This document shows positions 12,400 to 24,900 of a stretch of DNA of 64,000 bases, one piece after another (the first letter of the stretch is position 1; each line of letters begins with the position of its first letter). The translations under genes and the position numbers were made by a program. Source of the stretch: Daphnia carinata. Taxonomy: Eukaryota > Arthropoda > Branchiopoda > Diplostraca > Daphniidae. The stretch spans positions 2,575,884-2,639,883 of the forward strand of contig NC_081332.1 in the NCBI RefSeq assembly GCF_022539665.2, written 5' to 3'. The notes under the pieces were generated by a model. The model made no database searches. It was not told the origin of the DNA and saw only the letters and a program-made list of their open reading frames with translations.

Positions 12400-13395
12400 T
12401 AAAAAGTACAATTATTTTCAATTAGGTGGGCTAATAAACATTCATAATTGATACACAATATGTCTTACCATAAATAGGTTGGAAAATAATTTTACTAACC
12501 TATCATTTCTTCCCATTACTATTACTATTGAATTATCCTCAGCACACATGAATCTAATGAAATACATAATATTTACCATACTGTAGTTTACAATGTAGGA
12601 TTCTGGTCAGTCTATCCTAAAACACAATACTTTGAGCAGCATTACTCAGACACCAGCCATATAAAGTGTTATTTCAATGAGTTAATCTAGATAAGTGATA
12701 TGTTATGTAGAAATGTGTACAAATCATACAATTACCATAACTCCTTATTGTTTGAAATTGAAAGGCTATTCAACTGTTAATTATCGAAGTTACAGTGTTA
12801 GTCTATGTGTATATATATGTCCATAGGAACCTATGGTTTACAAAGCTTCGACAAATGTAGATAAAAATTAGTACAATTATTTTCAATTCGTTGGGATAAC
12901 ATGAATTCATAGCTATATATAATATACTTTACCATAAACAGCCTAGAAAATGGTTTTTAACCTGTTAAAAAAATAATAATTTATATTATAAATATTGTCA
13001 CTCTTTCCCAACAATAATTCCAAAGTATTTACTTACCATTAGAATATTATTACAATTTCATATTATTACTATTATTATTTCACTTACCAATTGTTGAAAT
13101 TGATGATAGTTTTCAATCAATGTGTTTGTAATTCTGGTCAGCCTGTAGTAAAACATGATACTCCTACCATAATAGAAGCCCTTCTCAGTGACATATTCTG
13201 CAAACGAACAGCATTATCTACTCCAATGCCAGCCATATAGAGTGTCATGTCAATTGAGTAATCTAGATATGTGATAGTTTATACAGAGATGTATACAAAA
13301 CATACAATTACCATGACTCCTTTTGTTTGGAATTGAAAGGCTGTTCAACTGCTAGTTATCAAAGTCACAGTATTCGTGGCAAAGTTGTTATCCCA
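12400..13395 (+). repeat. Diverged tandem duplication, period about 470-570 bp
   Basis: The block around 12,400-12,810 is repeated at about 12,860-13,390. Shared phrases include AGTACAATTATTTTCAAT (near 12,407 and 12,871), TTACCATAAA (near 12,468 and 12,931), ACAATTACCAT (near 12,730 and 13,302) and GAAATTGAAAGGCT or GGAATTGAAAGGCT (near 12,757 and 13,331). No coding capacity is seen. Confidence 0.6.
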
Positions 13396-15394
13396 AAATT
13401 ATCTACAGATAAAAACTAGACACAATGTCTGTGTCCCCGCAGAGGGATGTTTAATCGTCCAACCAGCCCGATGTCTTGACGTTAAAATTCCAATCCGTTC
13501 TGTTCCAGCTACATTCAGCGGCTAAAATGACAAAAATTAAAGCAATAAAAATGGAAAGGTATTGTCTAAAGGAATGGCTCTCATGACCTGCAACCACCAT
13601 TCTTTACACATTCGTACAACTATCTAAAAACAAAAAAAAAATTGCTTGAAAATGACAGGGGGAAGTTTTAATAGAACACAAAAACAAAACGGTTACCTAT
13701 ATAGTTACGTCACCGTCATCTCTCACTCCTAAAATTGTCTCCGCCTCTAAATTTCGATCAAATCCTGTTGGAAGACTGGGCATCCATAATGACATGTAGA
13801 AACTATAGATTTACTGACAACATCTTGCTGTTCATAGCTTCGAGTTAAGAATTTGAAACAAACCTGTGCTTTAGTTCTTTTTTCTTCACAATTTTCTTCT
13901 CTTGGCTTAGCTTGTTTTCAGGATTCTCATTCAACCCCTATCCCTATCAGCAAATACCCAACTTCACCATCCTTCTCCTAATATGATATTTCAGATTCTG
14001 TTATAATCACAAGACAGTAAATTTATATTAACATATTAAAGTTAGATAAATTTCCAAACTAACCTCAGACCGACCCAACAATTTATTCTTCATCGTCCAT
14101 GTCACTGAGCGGAGATGAAGCCTGATTTGACACCTTTTTTCCTTCACTATTTCAGGCACGACAAAAATCACTTGGATTAGGAAGGCTACGGCGAAAGTTA
14201 ACTCTTTTTCGTAATATCATTCACGCAACCTGAAAGGTTTAAGTCAGATTAGATGTCCGTGACTAATTCCCGGATTCTAGGGGTCAACTGAAGACACTGG
14301 AACAAGCATCGGAAACACAGTAGAAAATGTTTTCAATTAGGGTTTCATCTTGCATACCAATATACCAACAGTTCAGAAACGTGGTAAAAGATAAAAATCT
14401 ATGCTCACTTGCATAACGAAAAAAAAAAGAAAATGAGAAATTATTGTTACGTATTTTTATAGCTCCAACACGAGCACTTTCTACGTTCCACACCGCATGG
14501 AATTTTGCAGACGCCTGTTGTTTAGTACACAAAAAGTCGTTGATGATTGGCCGTTCACTGGCAATGAGAAGAAAGGAAGCCCAATAGGCGGAATTGTCAT
14601 AAACAACGGCCTGTTGTAAAATTTTTACATGTAAGCCCCAAATCAACGTTTCGTGAATTGAATTTAAGGCAATTAAATTAGTTCTGATTGGAATATAAGT
14701 TATAAATAAACAAAGAATAAGATGACCATATGGAATATGATGGACTGTAAGTTCTGGCTGTTCAGTACTAAACCGCCAGTACGCTTCTGTTATGAAGTAT
14801 ACCAGTAGTAATGCCTGCAAATGCTACTCATGTTACTCCAGAGATGGCGTTGGCAAATCAACGTTACCTTTGTGAAGAATAATTATCATTGTCAATACTT
14901 GTAGTATTGTAGAAGGCCTTTTTACTTTTAAATTTTTGGCCAAATTTTGGCTTAAAACACATGATTTCCATGCAGAATGGAATGCTAGTTACGAAAATCA
15001 AATTTTTTAATTGGCCTTGTAGTTTTTGAATTACACTTAAATAACAAAAAAAATACTACGCTAATGATGCACTTTAGTTGGTGGGATAACGCAAATAGAA
15101 ATTTCTAAAAGTTCACTAACTCCCGTTTTTGGACGCATTTATCAAAAGCATCGCGCAGGAATAAACTTAAACCTTCAACACTGTAACAACAAATTGTAAC
15201 AATATCTGTTCACACCCCCCGTGGCCAGCAACTATCTTTGAACCAAATTGATTTATTTTTCTTCAAAATTCCTTAGTTTAATTCAAATCTAATTAAATGA
15301 ATAGAGCACAAAAGGAAGAGTACCACTGAAACAAAGATCCTAGATAACAAAACACAAGATTTCAGTCCGTAAAAGTAATAATACACAACGAAAC
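13396..15394. other. Non-coding stretch; one weak open frame
   Basis: I see no recognisable gene. A 178-codon minus-strand frame at 14,284-14,820 has no family resemblance, and its sequence looks like a chance frame, so it is not called. The region downstream of 14,820 approaches the 3' end of the cathepsin B gene and may contain its 3' UTR. Confidence 0.4.
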
Positions 15395-16743
15395 TTAGAG
15401 TTTTGGCAAACCAGCTGTGATTTGACTTTCTATGCCACAATGATCTTTGCCACGTAAGATTTTGATGTAACCATTATCACCCCAGTCAGTATTCCAACTG
15501 TTTGCAATAAGCCAATAGGGAGTACCATCTTCAACACCCCAACCAAGAATACGGATTGCATGACCTCCGAGTGCTTTTCCATGTAAATGTTGGTAAACAC
15601 CTTCAGACATAAGAAAATATTAATGTTTTATTTCTGTACAATCATTTAATCTATATGTCTTGTATACCTGATTTATACATAGGGAAATCCTCGTAGACGG
15701 TCAGAGCACCTTCCACAGGTCCGTTATTCATAATCTCCAATTGTATATCTTCTACGCGTTTGTGAACCGAGTAGGAAGAAGCACCTATTTGATGATAGCT
15801 CCATGTAACATGAAACATTTAAAGGTACGAACAAGTAACTAGGCAAACCATAATGAAGGTCTTGTGAGTAGTCGACTGTGTAACCTTCGATGCAGGTTTT
15901 AAGGCACTTTGGAGTACCGCCTCCTTCCGCGCAAGGTGGTCGATCACCAGTTGTGTGATGTTCACACGCAGGAATAATGTACGGCTGACATCCCTATAAA
16001 CCCACGAATCCATTTACCTTGCACTTCCGCTTGTGTTTTCAAATAACTTACTGACAACTTACTTGGCTTGAATTGAAATTGCCTCCAGTAACAATGCCTT
16101 TCTTTACCCAATGGCTCCAAGCAGCTCCAGGAAAGCCCCCATTGCAGCCAAAGCCACAAGTGTAGCAGCAACTAACTAAATTCTCAGCAGAAATGTGGGC
16201 ATTAACTTTTCCCTTGGAATGGATGCATATCCGATCTGACATGGCCTCTACAGCCCCAAAGGCCTGGAATGCAAACACAAAAACTTGTGTGTTGAAAATG
16301 TCATGTTATACTGCTCGTATGAACTTACCCAGCATGATCCACAAGAGCCTTGATCTCTAATTTCCTGAATTGTTGGGCAGTCAGGCCACTGATCTCTGGC
16401 ATCAAATGACTCGGGAACTGCTTGGTTGCTGTAGAGATGGCTCACATTTTTCACTGGAGGCATGTACAAGTTGGAATCAGGATGCACACCCATCATTTGG
16501 GTAAGAGCCCCCATGGGGAAGCTTTTGTCAAAATTACGTCCTGCCTAAAAAGGGCCCATGAATCACAATAATGACTTATATTTACTGTTTTCAGATTGGT
16601 CATACCTTCCATGTTGACTTCATGGAATTGATATGACTGATGAACTCATCAGACAAGGGATTGAAATATTTGTTCGGTTTTATTTTCTTGGCCTGTAAAG
16701 TTACCATGACAATGGCAAGGACAATACAGAACAGAACCTTCAT
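15395..16743 (-). CDS. CTSB: Cathepsin B, papain-family cysteine protease
   Basis: Lysosomal or gut cysteine endopeptidase/peptidyl-dipeptidase. Six coding exons (minus strand) join in frame: 16,606-16,743, 16,329-16,544, 16,063-16,263, 15,849-15,993, 15,668-15,784 and 15,395-15,600. They give 340 residues, the usual length. A hydrophobic signal peptide ([16 protein letters not shown]) starts the protein and a propeptide follows. The catalytic Cys lies in DQGSCGSCW (about residue 117), His in [11 protein letters not shown] (about 286) and Asn in ANSWNTDWG (about 306). The occluding loop typical of cathepsin B is present (CEHH, near residues 195-200), which separates it from cathepsin L. The fourth intron uses a weak donor, G|GTTTGC. 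The start was chosen because it gives the signal peptide. No promoter motif is evident upstream. Confidence 0.95.
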
Positions 16744-18770
16744 TGTGAAACCTATAAAGATTGGAAATCATTATTTATTACTGTTATGCCAGTTCTGCAT
16801 AGTAGAATGGGGGTATGACAAATAGACAACAACTGACAAACCTCTAGAATCACAGGAGAAAATAATAACTGCCAAGCTTCAGGTCCAGTGTTCAACCACA
16901 GACTGTGTATGGTAGGGTGCAAAAAGACATGAAATATTCAAAAGAAATTAAGGAAATAGTAAAAAAAAGGGGTGTTGGTAGATTTCTAGATACTGATAAC
17001 AACTACGCCATTCTCTTATCAATACGTTTTAAAGGAAAAAAACGGCCCCGATTTGGAGTGACAACCAGAAATTACTCACATTCAGCTCCGATTTTAAACG
17101 TTGTTATCTGCAAACTTTGTGTGGCTTAATGTAACAGTTTCTTGCTTACCTTTTCCAAAAATACGCAGCAAAGACAGCAACGTAATTTCTCTTTTGTTCA
17201 ACTTCGGATTAAAACCAATCTCACTATATTTACAGGCCGTAAACGTACTAGGTGTTGTAAGCGCACCACGACACTTCCCTAGTTACCAACCAATTCCACT
17301 AGAATGCGCACTAATCGAGGTGGCCGATACATGCTTATGCAACCATTTACTTTTTTCTCTTTTCCTTTTATTTATTAACCTTTTTTTATTTTTCTGCAGA
17401 AAAAACCGGAATATGCTTGTGAGATGTGAAACACGACTGGCCACAGAACTCAATACCCCAGTGATTGGACTTTCCATTTTGAATCATCTGTGGCAATATC
17501 CTACTAAATGGGTGAGTTCATGGCCATTTCCAACAACAGAAAATAGTTTTTCCACCAAAACAAAAGGCAAACTTTTTGTACAAAAAGCCTAAATATTAAG
17601 GAATTCCTCGATTACAAATTTTTTCTGCCGAAATATGTTATGAACAGATTTGAAAGTTTGGTATGACAGAAGGATCGTGGGATGATCAGCCGTGCCTAAC
17701 CTCCAATTATACCACAAGGCTGCTTCGTTGCCACTTTTCGTCTATGCGAATAACAGAGATCCGAGGATTTAAAATGGGTTTTCCCCCTCATTGCATAACC
17801 GTTACGGAGACACCGTGAGAATAGCAATCTCATCCTGATGCCAAAAGGAAAACAGATTCCGTCACTTGATGAACACAAAGAAAAGATTCGGTTCGACAAC
17901 TTAAGACAATAGAGTGTCAAGATAAAAAGTTGCACCTGATGGGAAAATCGTAAACTTCGCAACACACCGTGAATCAATCCAAGGCTAAAGTTATGCACTG
18001 TTGCTTTGCATAGGCCTTTTTCAAATTATAACAAGACAAAATAACATTGAATGTTCATTGAAGCAGCTTATACTAGAGCACTTATGAAAATGGAAGTAAA
18101 AACACGATGAATTATTCTACTAAATTTTTGAATTTGTGCCAAGGTCAAATGTAGAATTAAAGAATAGTGAGATTTAAAAATGAAGAGCTGGGTTGAATCC
18201 GTTTAGAGATGTAAAAAAAAAATAGGTTAATTGCACTTGTACCTTTTGTATCCCTCTGTTGAATTAAGATCCGTGACGACACCAGTAAGCTCCCAGGGGC
18301 CGACCTGTCATTGTCGATTGCTTCAAATGAAAAAGCAATGTACACTAACAGGCCCAAAGAGGGGAACTCTGTTTTTCGCTTTTCTTTCCCTAACAACACG
18401 TGAACATATCTCTGATAACTAAATTGGTTGTATCCAGCTGTTGACAATCCAAAGTTGTGTTACCTTTCTCGTAACATAAACGATAGATAAAATACTACTT
18501 AAAAAAAGGAAACTCCAACATGAAACTTCTAATGCTAGGGTTTAACGTTTGCATTCACCCTTGCATGAAAGAAATGACAAGTTTACGAAATTTCACGCCG
18601 AGGTTGTACAATGGTTTTGCCGTTGAGTCACGTGCGGTCATATAAAACATGGGCGAAATGATAAAAACACGCGGTGCAACGCGTCCACGATTTCTTCGCG
18701 AGAGAAAACAAAGAGAGAAACCAAGCGTGATTGAACGAGAAGCAAACAATGCCTAGTTGACATGGGCAGA
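16744..18770. other. Intergenic region upstream of cathepsin B and the CSP gene
   Basis: This divergent intergenic stretch of about 2 kb separates cathepsin B (minus) from the chemosensory gene (plus). Frames such as 17,101-17,592 show no family similarity, and no repeats or RNA genes were noticed. Confidence 0.5.
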
Positions 18771-18771
18771 G

Positions 18772-18780
18772 TATAAAAAG
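18772..18780 (+). promoter_or_regulatory. TATA box of the chemosensory protein gene
   Basis: TATAAAAAG lies about 30 bases before CCAGCATCTAGTGTCC (near 18,798), a plausible transcription start. A non-coding first exon would end at CAATCAG|GTAGG (18,859). The intron would end at TTGCAG or ACACAG just before the start codon at 19,256. Confidence 0.75.
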
Positions 18781-19024
18781 GGACCGACGCCACCTATTCC
18801 AGCATCTAGTGTCCTGCAGTCAACAAGTAGATAGTCGCTGCCGACCAACGAACAATCAGGTAGGCCAAAGCCTTTTTTTTATAGGAGGGGTTAAATCTTA
18901 AGGCTATGTGATCAAAAACTCTTCTTCATCCCATACTTGCTGCCTATGCACACACGCTAGAAAAAGTATTTTGACAGGGGATCTCACCGGAACGAGGGAG
19001 AGATGCAGCGACAGAGATAAAGAG

Positions 19025-19048
19025 ATAGAGAGAGAGAGAGAGAGAGAG
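19025..19048 (+). repeat. (GA)n microsatellite
   Basis: About twelve GA dinucleotides lie within the predicted 5' UTR intron of the chemosensory protein gene. Confidence 0.9.
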
Positions 19049-19255
19049 GATGAAAGGAGGTGGTGAAAGTGCAGGTGTACCCCCACTTTCTCTTTTTCCC
19101 TTTGCTCTGTGGGTCATTTTCAATGACAACACACTTTCTCTTCGTCTCCCCATTTCACATATGTTGTGTCCCAGTCTCCTCCCAGCTGACGAGGATAAAA
19201 ACACGCTACCTTCGCTGTTAAATCATTGCAGTCTTTCTTTGAACACAGAAAGAGA

Positions 19256-19666
19256 ATGAACTCAACAATCGTCGCCTTCGTCGCTTTGGCTGTCCTGGCC
19301 GCTGTCGTTTCTGCTCAACCTGGCCCAGCTCTTGAAAACGTCGATGTGGACAACGTTTTGAAAAATGAAAAGCTTGTCAGGCGCTACATTGACTGCACCT
19401 TGGATCGTGGGCGATGCGAACAAAACGGCAGAGATTTGAAAGGTAAATATCTTTTACAGCCAACTGCTTTTAAAAGCTATTTTTTACTCCACAATTTTGC
19501 TCTATAATGCCGTTTTATTGTAGCTATGCTTCCCCGTGTGCTGAATGAGGGATGCAGTGGGTGCACGCCCAAACAAGTCGAGAATTCAAACCGAATCATC
19601 AACTTCATGAAGACGAACCACGCCGCTGACTGGGCAGCCATCGAAACCAAATACAAGACGGGTTAA
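19256..19666 (+). CDS. Chemosensory protein (OS-D/A10/p10 family), secreted
   Basis: Small secreted carrier protein of the arthropod CSP family, which binds small hydrophobic ligands in haemolymph or chemosensory fluid. Two coding exons, 19,256-19,442 and 19,524-19,666, give 109 residues. A signal peptide (MNSTIVAFVALAVLAAVVSA) is followed by the mature protein. The four cysteines follow the diagnostic CX6CX18CX2C spacing (CTLDRGRC, then CSGC). The single intron falls after the first base of the codon following a lysine, the position known as conserved in CSP genes. The protein ends KTG after an alpha-helical stretch, as in relatives. The gene is driven by a TATA promoter and lies tail to tail with the MAIP1-like gene. 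The ligand cannot be inferred. Confidence 0.93.
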
Positions 19667-19912
19667 GCGCAGCACCTCGTATTTTTCAATTTTAACTGTG
19701 CATCTCGCTCTTTTTCAAGTCACTCTTCCAATGTATCCTTGGCACTTGTATTCTAGGTGTGCCTAAAAGAACGGTTTTAAAGAGAAAAACAAAAGCGGTG
19801 AAACGACTATCGATTTCATTTAATACATTTTTTCGGTAAACGTTTCATTTTTAAGTTTACTGAATACGAAAAAATGAGAAAAATATGATGTACCGTAAAC
19901 GTCAGCTATAGA

Positions 19913-20853
19913 CTAGCTATCATTTGACAGGTTAAAATGGTGAACCAAGTTGACTGTCCATTGGCCTTCAACACCCTTAGTGAACTCGCGAATAAATCGA
20001 TAGTTGCAGATAACGATTTTATCACGATGGGTTTGAAAAGAACTTGGTCCAGGCTGAAAATTCCCCGTTTTGATCAGTTCGCTAAGATCTCTCAAGATAT
20101 GGAAACACACTGTGATTTCCACAAATCGTTCTTGAACACCTAAAGAATCACAGACATTGGTACAATTTTGGGGCTAATGCACAGAATTTAAGAAATACCT
20201 TTTGCATTATCATTCATGATGATGCCCACTTGGTAAGGAAATGTCAGATATATATCTTCTGGATTGGATATAGCTAATTCAGCCAGTTGCTTGCTGTCGA
20301 ACCTGCATATGTTTTCTTTGATTTCAGAAAAAGCCTCTTTATCTAAGAGTTCTTTTAAGCTGTCAAGATCCCCCACAGCGAGAGCATTGGCAATGACAAG
20401 AAGGGCTTGTTTGGATCCACGAACAAACTCTTTTAAACTGAAATCATTGTCGAAGTAGGGTTTAATAATCAAAAATGATGACATCAGGTTGCTGACACTT
20501 TTGAAAAAGCTTGGCCTGTAAAATATAGAAAATGTTTTCATGAACAAAAGGTACTTGTAATAATCTATAACCATATTAGACCAGACGATATGAGGTGGGT
20601 TGTTCATCAATTGGGGCAGTTGGGCGATTGGCTGTTCACTTTCATTTCTATTTTCTGACCAAATGCTCGTTGAAGTATGCAAATAACTTCGATTGGCCGG
20701 TAAGGCGGACACTACAGATAACTGGACCTGCTTAATTGCTAGTAAACCCTCAGGTAAATGACTACGAGGTAATGCACTTTTCGTTTGCGCAGCCCAAAAT
20801 GATCGAGACTGATAGATAGTCCTCGCGGTGGACGACATAAACCTGTACGTCAT
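19913..20853 (-). CDS. MAIP1: MAIP1-like mitochondrial m-AAA protease-interacting protein
   Basis: Two coding exons (20,199-20,853 and 19,913-20,139, minus) join in frame to 293 residues, close to the roughly 290 of the vertebrate protein. The N-terminus is rich in Arg, Ser and Ala with few acids (TARTIYQSRSFWAAQTKSA), as in a mitochondrial targeting peptide. The central part contains a Tim44-like fold signature (YFDNDFSLKEFVRGSKQAL). The C-terminal exon has NYRFIREFTKGVEGQW, which I recognise as the conserved end of this family. Vertebrate MAIP1 (C2orf47) binds the matrix m-AAA protease and helps EMRE sorting for the calcium uniporter; that role is inferred here. A second Met at residue 6 is an alternative start. 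I rely on remembered family features, not an alignment. Confidence 0.75.
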
Positions 20854-21955
20854 CCTTTGATGTCCACTTAATTCGCTACAAGTAAATCAAACGGCGTTGT
20901 TTGTATATGGTCTTTCGGTTCTAACACACAAAATTACATTACAGATCGTCTGCTGTCCTTCACGCCACCTAGCGCACCCCAACCTCTGAAGTTAAGGTTG
21001 TTCAATTCATTTTAAGAGTTGGCGTAAGAACCGAGATGAACTCGTCTCGTTATCTCTGTGTAAGATGAGCTGATGGCCGTGATTCCTTTATCACCGAAAT
21101 GCTCTGTACGGCGTTTGGCTCATAGGGAATCCTCGTGATCAGAAACAGGAGTCTCATGTGAGACAGCAGAAAAAAAACAAAAGAACAACGAAAGAACGCC
21201 GAGAAATGTTTTGCGCGTAAGAGAAGATGTATTTGTTAAATCTATGTATCTCGTTGGTAGTTTATGGTAGTCTACAGGTAAGTAGGGTGTAGGCCAACAT
21301 TCACTCTTGAAGTGCCAGCCACCTCCCTCTGCCACACAAACATTAAAAAAAAAAAAACGAAAAACAAAACACCAAAAAAAGACTGTAAGAAAAGAAAAAA
21401 GAAACACGGGGAAGTTTAGGTTATATATGGCGATTGATTATGTGATGAACGCATTGCAGCAGAAAGACTAGGCCAATGGACACGTTATTTTTTGTTTTCG
21501 ATAAAACGAATGGCGCCGTCACGACGACGGGGTTTGTTACAAAAAGCAGCAGTCATGTGCGTCTGAAATGCAGTGCAGCATCGATTCATGGCAGTATTGG
21601 ATGTGACTGATTTTTAACGAATCAATACGCAATGAAACGACAATGAAACGAACAGATCAAGCGATGAAAGGGGTCAATGAAAGCAAAACATGTTGAAATT
21701 GTCAATGACCCATCTCGAATGCTATGAAGCTTACTAGACAAGCCATCGACATCCACCGGGAGTAAAATATTTGTTGTTGTTTTTTTAATCACTGGGTCAG
21801 TTTCGTGGGCAACAAATGAACTCATATTAAAGACAAACGAATCGATCTGCGAATCGATTACGACACGAAATATTCTTTTCGTGATGAACGTTATTTAGCT
21901 GATCTGCTTAAACGCTGGTCGTCACAGTCGTTGAATTCCCTGTTGTCATCAACAT
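20854..21955. other. Non-coding: MAIP1-like upstream region and likely 3' UTR of the next gene
   Basis: About 1.1 kb lies between the MAIP1-like start and the stop of the minus-strand repeat-protein gene. No open frame of note was seen. There are A-rich stretches near 21,345-21,400. Confidence 0.5.
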
Positions 21956-24900
21956 TTACATGATGACGCACGGCATGGCGCAGCAGACGGGCAAACAGAT
22001 GGGGATGACGGCGGCGCCTCCGTACGCACCTTTGGCACTTGAATCTGATTCGGATGCCTTGGCCGAATGCTTGGCAGCAAATTTCATTTTGCCTTTGGAT
22101 CGGCCTCCCATCGTTTTCGACTTTTTCTCCAAAGTGCGTGACTGTATTATGGATAGGAAATAAAAAAAATCAATATAAAATTGCGGGCGAAGATTGAAAA
22201 TAAAAAAAAAACACTGCTGTCTGACTACGTACCACAATTGGTACATCTTTTTTCGTGAACATCTTATGGTCGGGCGGGTAGTAGACGGGTGGTCCGCTAG
22301 TGCCTTTCGTCGTCGGCCGCTTTGGTGCTTCTTTCTCTATTAATGGCTCCGTCTCGCCGTCCACCGGTTCCTTAGATTTCAGCGGAAGTTGCACAGCAGG
22401 CGAAGGCGAAAACACAATTTTTTGTGGATCTCCGCGCGGAGTTGACGTAAGCGGCTGACATACGACGATGTAAACGACAACGTGAAAACACAAGAAAAAC
22501 CAAACAAAGTAAAACAAATAAAATAAAATAAAATAAATAAATTTCAATCATACGAGAGGCGGTCCACCATTGAAGGTAGCCATAAGATCGTCCAGTTTCT
22601 TGGGCGGAGCTTGTAGTCCGGGATCTGGTGTTCCCTGCCTTCGGTTGGGTAGAGGAGAACCTGTGCCTGCCTGATAAAGTTTCGGCTTATTGGTCAGTGG
22701 GTGAGTTGGCAGGTTGCAGTAAGGCTCCGACGGGCAATCGCCGGCCAGCCGAGGGTAATCGGGGTGATGTGGCAAATTGCACAACAGCTGAGGATGGCCG
22801 GGTATGTTGCACTGCGGTGGCGATTTGAGTCCGATGTGGCCAACGTGTTCCGGGAAGTTGGGATGTTTCGGCACCTGTCCAATTACATTCGTTCAAAAGC
22901 AACGACACATTGAAGATCGAAATCAACAACGTGATTGTCTAAATTTTACTGACATTGCAAAGAAGTGGCGGATGTCCGGGTACGGAGCAGACGGGCAGCG
23001 AAAGCGGGCTACTGTCGCCCATTAGAGCAGGGTACTGGGGATGAAACGGGATATTGCAGATGACCGGACCAGAATCGCGAACGGGCGGAGAAGGCGATCT
23101 AGCCGTTAAGGGCGATGGTGTAGGAGACGGAACCTGAATTTCGACGATGGGAATCGGTGGGTGCCTGGGGACGTTGCAAATCGGTTCGGATGGCACTTCA
23201 CCTTCTGTCGTGTAGCCAGGGAAGTCGGGATGGTGAGCTAAATGTAAAGCATGTTTTTGGTTAAGCAACACGAACATGGCAAATGAAACAAGTATCGTAT
23301 TTGACCGATGTTGCACAGCAGCTCCGGATGGGACGGTATGAAACAATAGGGAGCGGCATCTCGATCTACTGGATCCATCAATTCAGGGTATTGCGGGTGT
23401 GTCTGGATGTTGCACAGTCCGAATGGGTGGCCTGGAACGTCGCAAAACGGCTCCGTCTGTGGTTCAGCAAGAGACATGAAATCGGGATATCCAGGATGGC
23501 CAGGGATATTGCATTTCGACGGCAACGGGATTGGATCGTGCGGATGACTGGGTATGGTGCAAACCAGTCCGGCCACAGCCTCGGAGAACTCGGGCAATTC
23601 GGGATGAGTGAATTTCGGATAGTCCGGATGTTGCTATATTTTTGGGGGGGGTTTGAGCCATCGATAAAAATGTAGGAATAGAATAATAACAATTATCACT
23701 TGATGTTCGATTGAATGTATTACCGTCACGTTGCAGATGAGCATCGGGTGTCCGGGTACTGTACACAACGGCACATCGTCGTTCGGGGTGGGCGTGTTCA
23801 TGTTACCCTCTACAGCGACAGGTGGTTTGTTGGCCTTGAAATCAGGAAAATCGGGATGCTCGGGTATGTTGCACTTGTCCAATCGATGAGCCGGGACGTT
23901 GCACACGCTGTTCGGCTGCTGTCCAGTTAACTTGGCATTGCAATATTTCGGATAGTGGGGGTGACGGACGAAATTGCAGACGACGCGTGGATGACCCTTG
24001 GGCAGATCCATATTGCAAATGGGCTCGATCTCAGGTGGGGGACACCGTGAGGCGTGTTTCGGATAGTCGGCATGCTTGGGTAAGTTGCACAACAGTTCGG
24101 GGTGCGACGGGACGTTGCAGATGGTTTCCGACGGAGGGCAACCGGCGGCAAAACCAGGATAATCCGGATGATGTGGATAGTTGCAAAGTATAGCGGGGTG
24201 AGCTTCGATGTTGCAAACGGGTTGCGTATCCTGCGATCCGGGCGGGCACGGAGGCGAGGCCGCATACAACGGGAAATGGGGATGCCTCTCTATGTTACAC
24301 ATCGGATGGGGATGCGAAGCCACATTGCACAGCAGTCCCGCTGATTCCGGAATAACACGCACGTTGTATTTAGGAAAATCATCGTGATCCTAACACGTTC
24401 GAAAGAAAACAAAGGTTAGACACGCATGGCACATCGAACAGTAACGAATGGCTGTGAGTACCGTGAAATTGCAGACGGGACTGTCGAGCTGCTTTTGGTT
24501 CATGGCTCCGGTTGCAGCGCCGATCTGCTTTTTGCTGATTCGACTATAATCAACGGTAGAATCGCCCACCATCGTACTACCACTGGTACTGCTGCTGGCG
24601 ACCACTTGTTTCTTGCTGCTGCTGCTGCTGCTACTGCTACTGTTGTAACTGTAGAATTGGCTGGAAGAGCCCGTCACTTGCTGAGTGGACGACTGGTTGC
24701 CCTCAGCAAGACGGACGGATTTCTTTGTCTTTTCTTTCTTGTTGCTGGCGAGCAAATCGATGCAGTCGGGAATCATTTGATTGCCGATATCGACGACGAC
24801 ATTGTTGAGCGACGAATCCACTTGATCTGCAGCCGGCGTCGTTTTCTTGTTTTGCTGGCCGTTAGTAGACGATTTGACGACTTGGCTTCTTTTGACCGTC

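Noticed and set aside
14284-14820. 178-codon minus-strand frame
   Set aside because: Composition is Phe/Ile-rich without a family motif, no splice context supports it, and it lies in AT-rich intergenic DNA.
15981-16062. Alternative cathepsin B exon reading through 16,062-15,994
   Set aside because: The in-phase splice CAA|GTAAGT to TATAG|GGATGT restores the conserved GCQPY sequence, whereas read-through does not.
17101-17592. 163-codon plus-strand frame upstream of cathepsin B
   Set aside because: No recognisable features, low-complexity Leu/Phe stretch from a T-rich tract, and no supporting signals.
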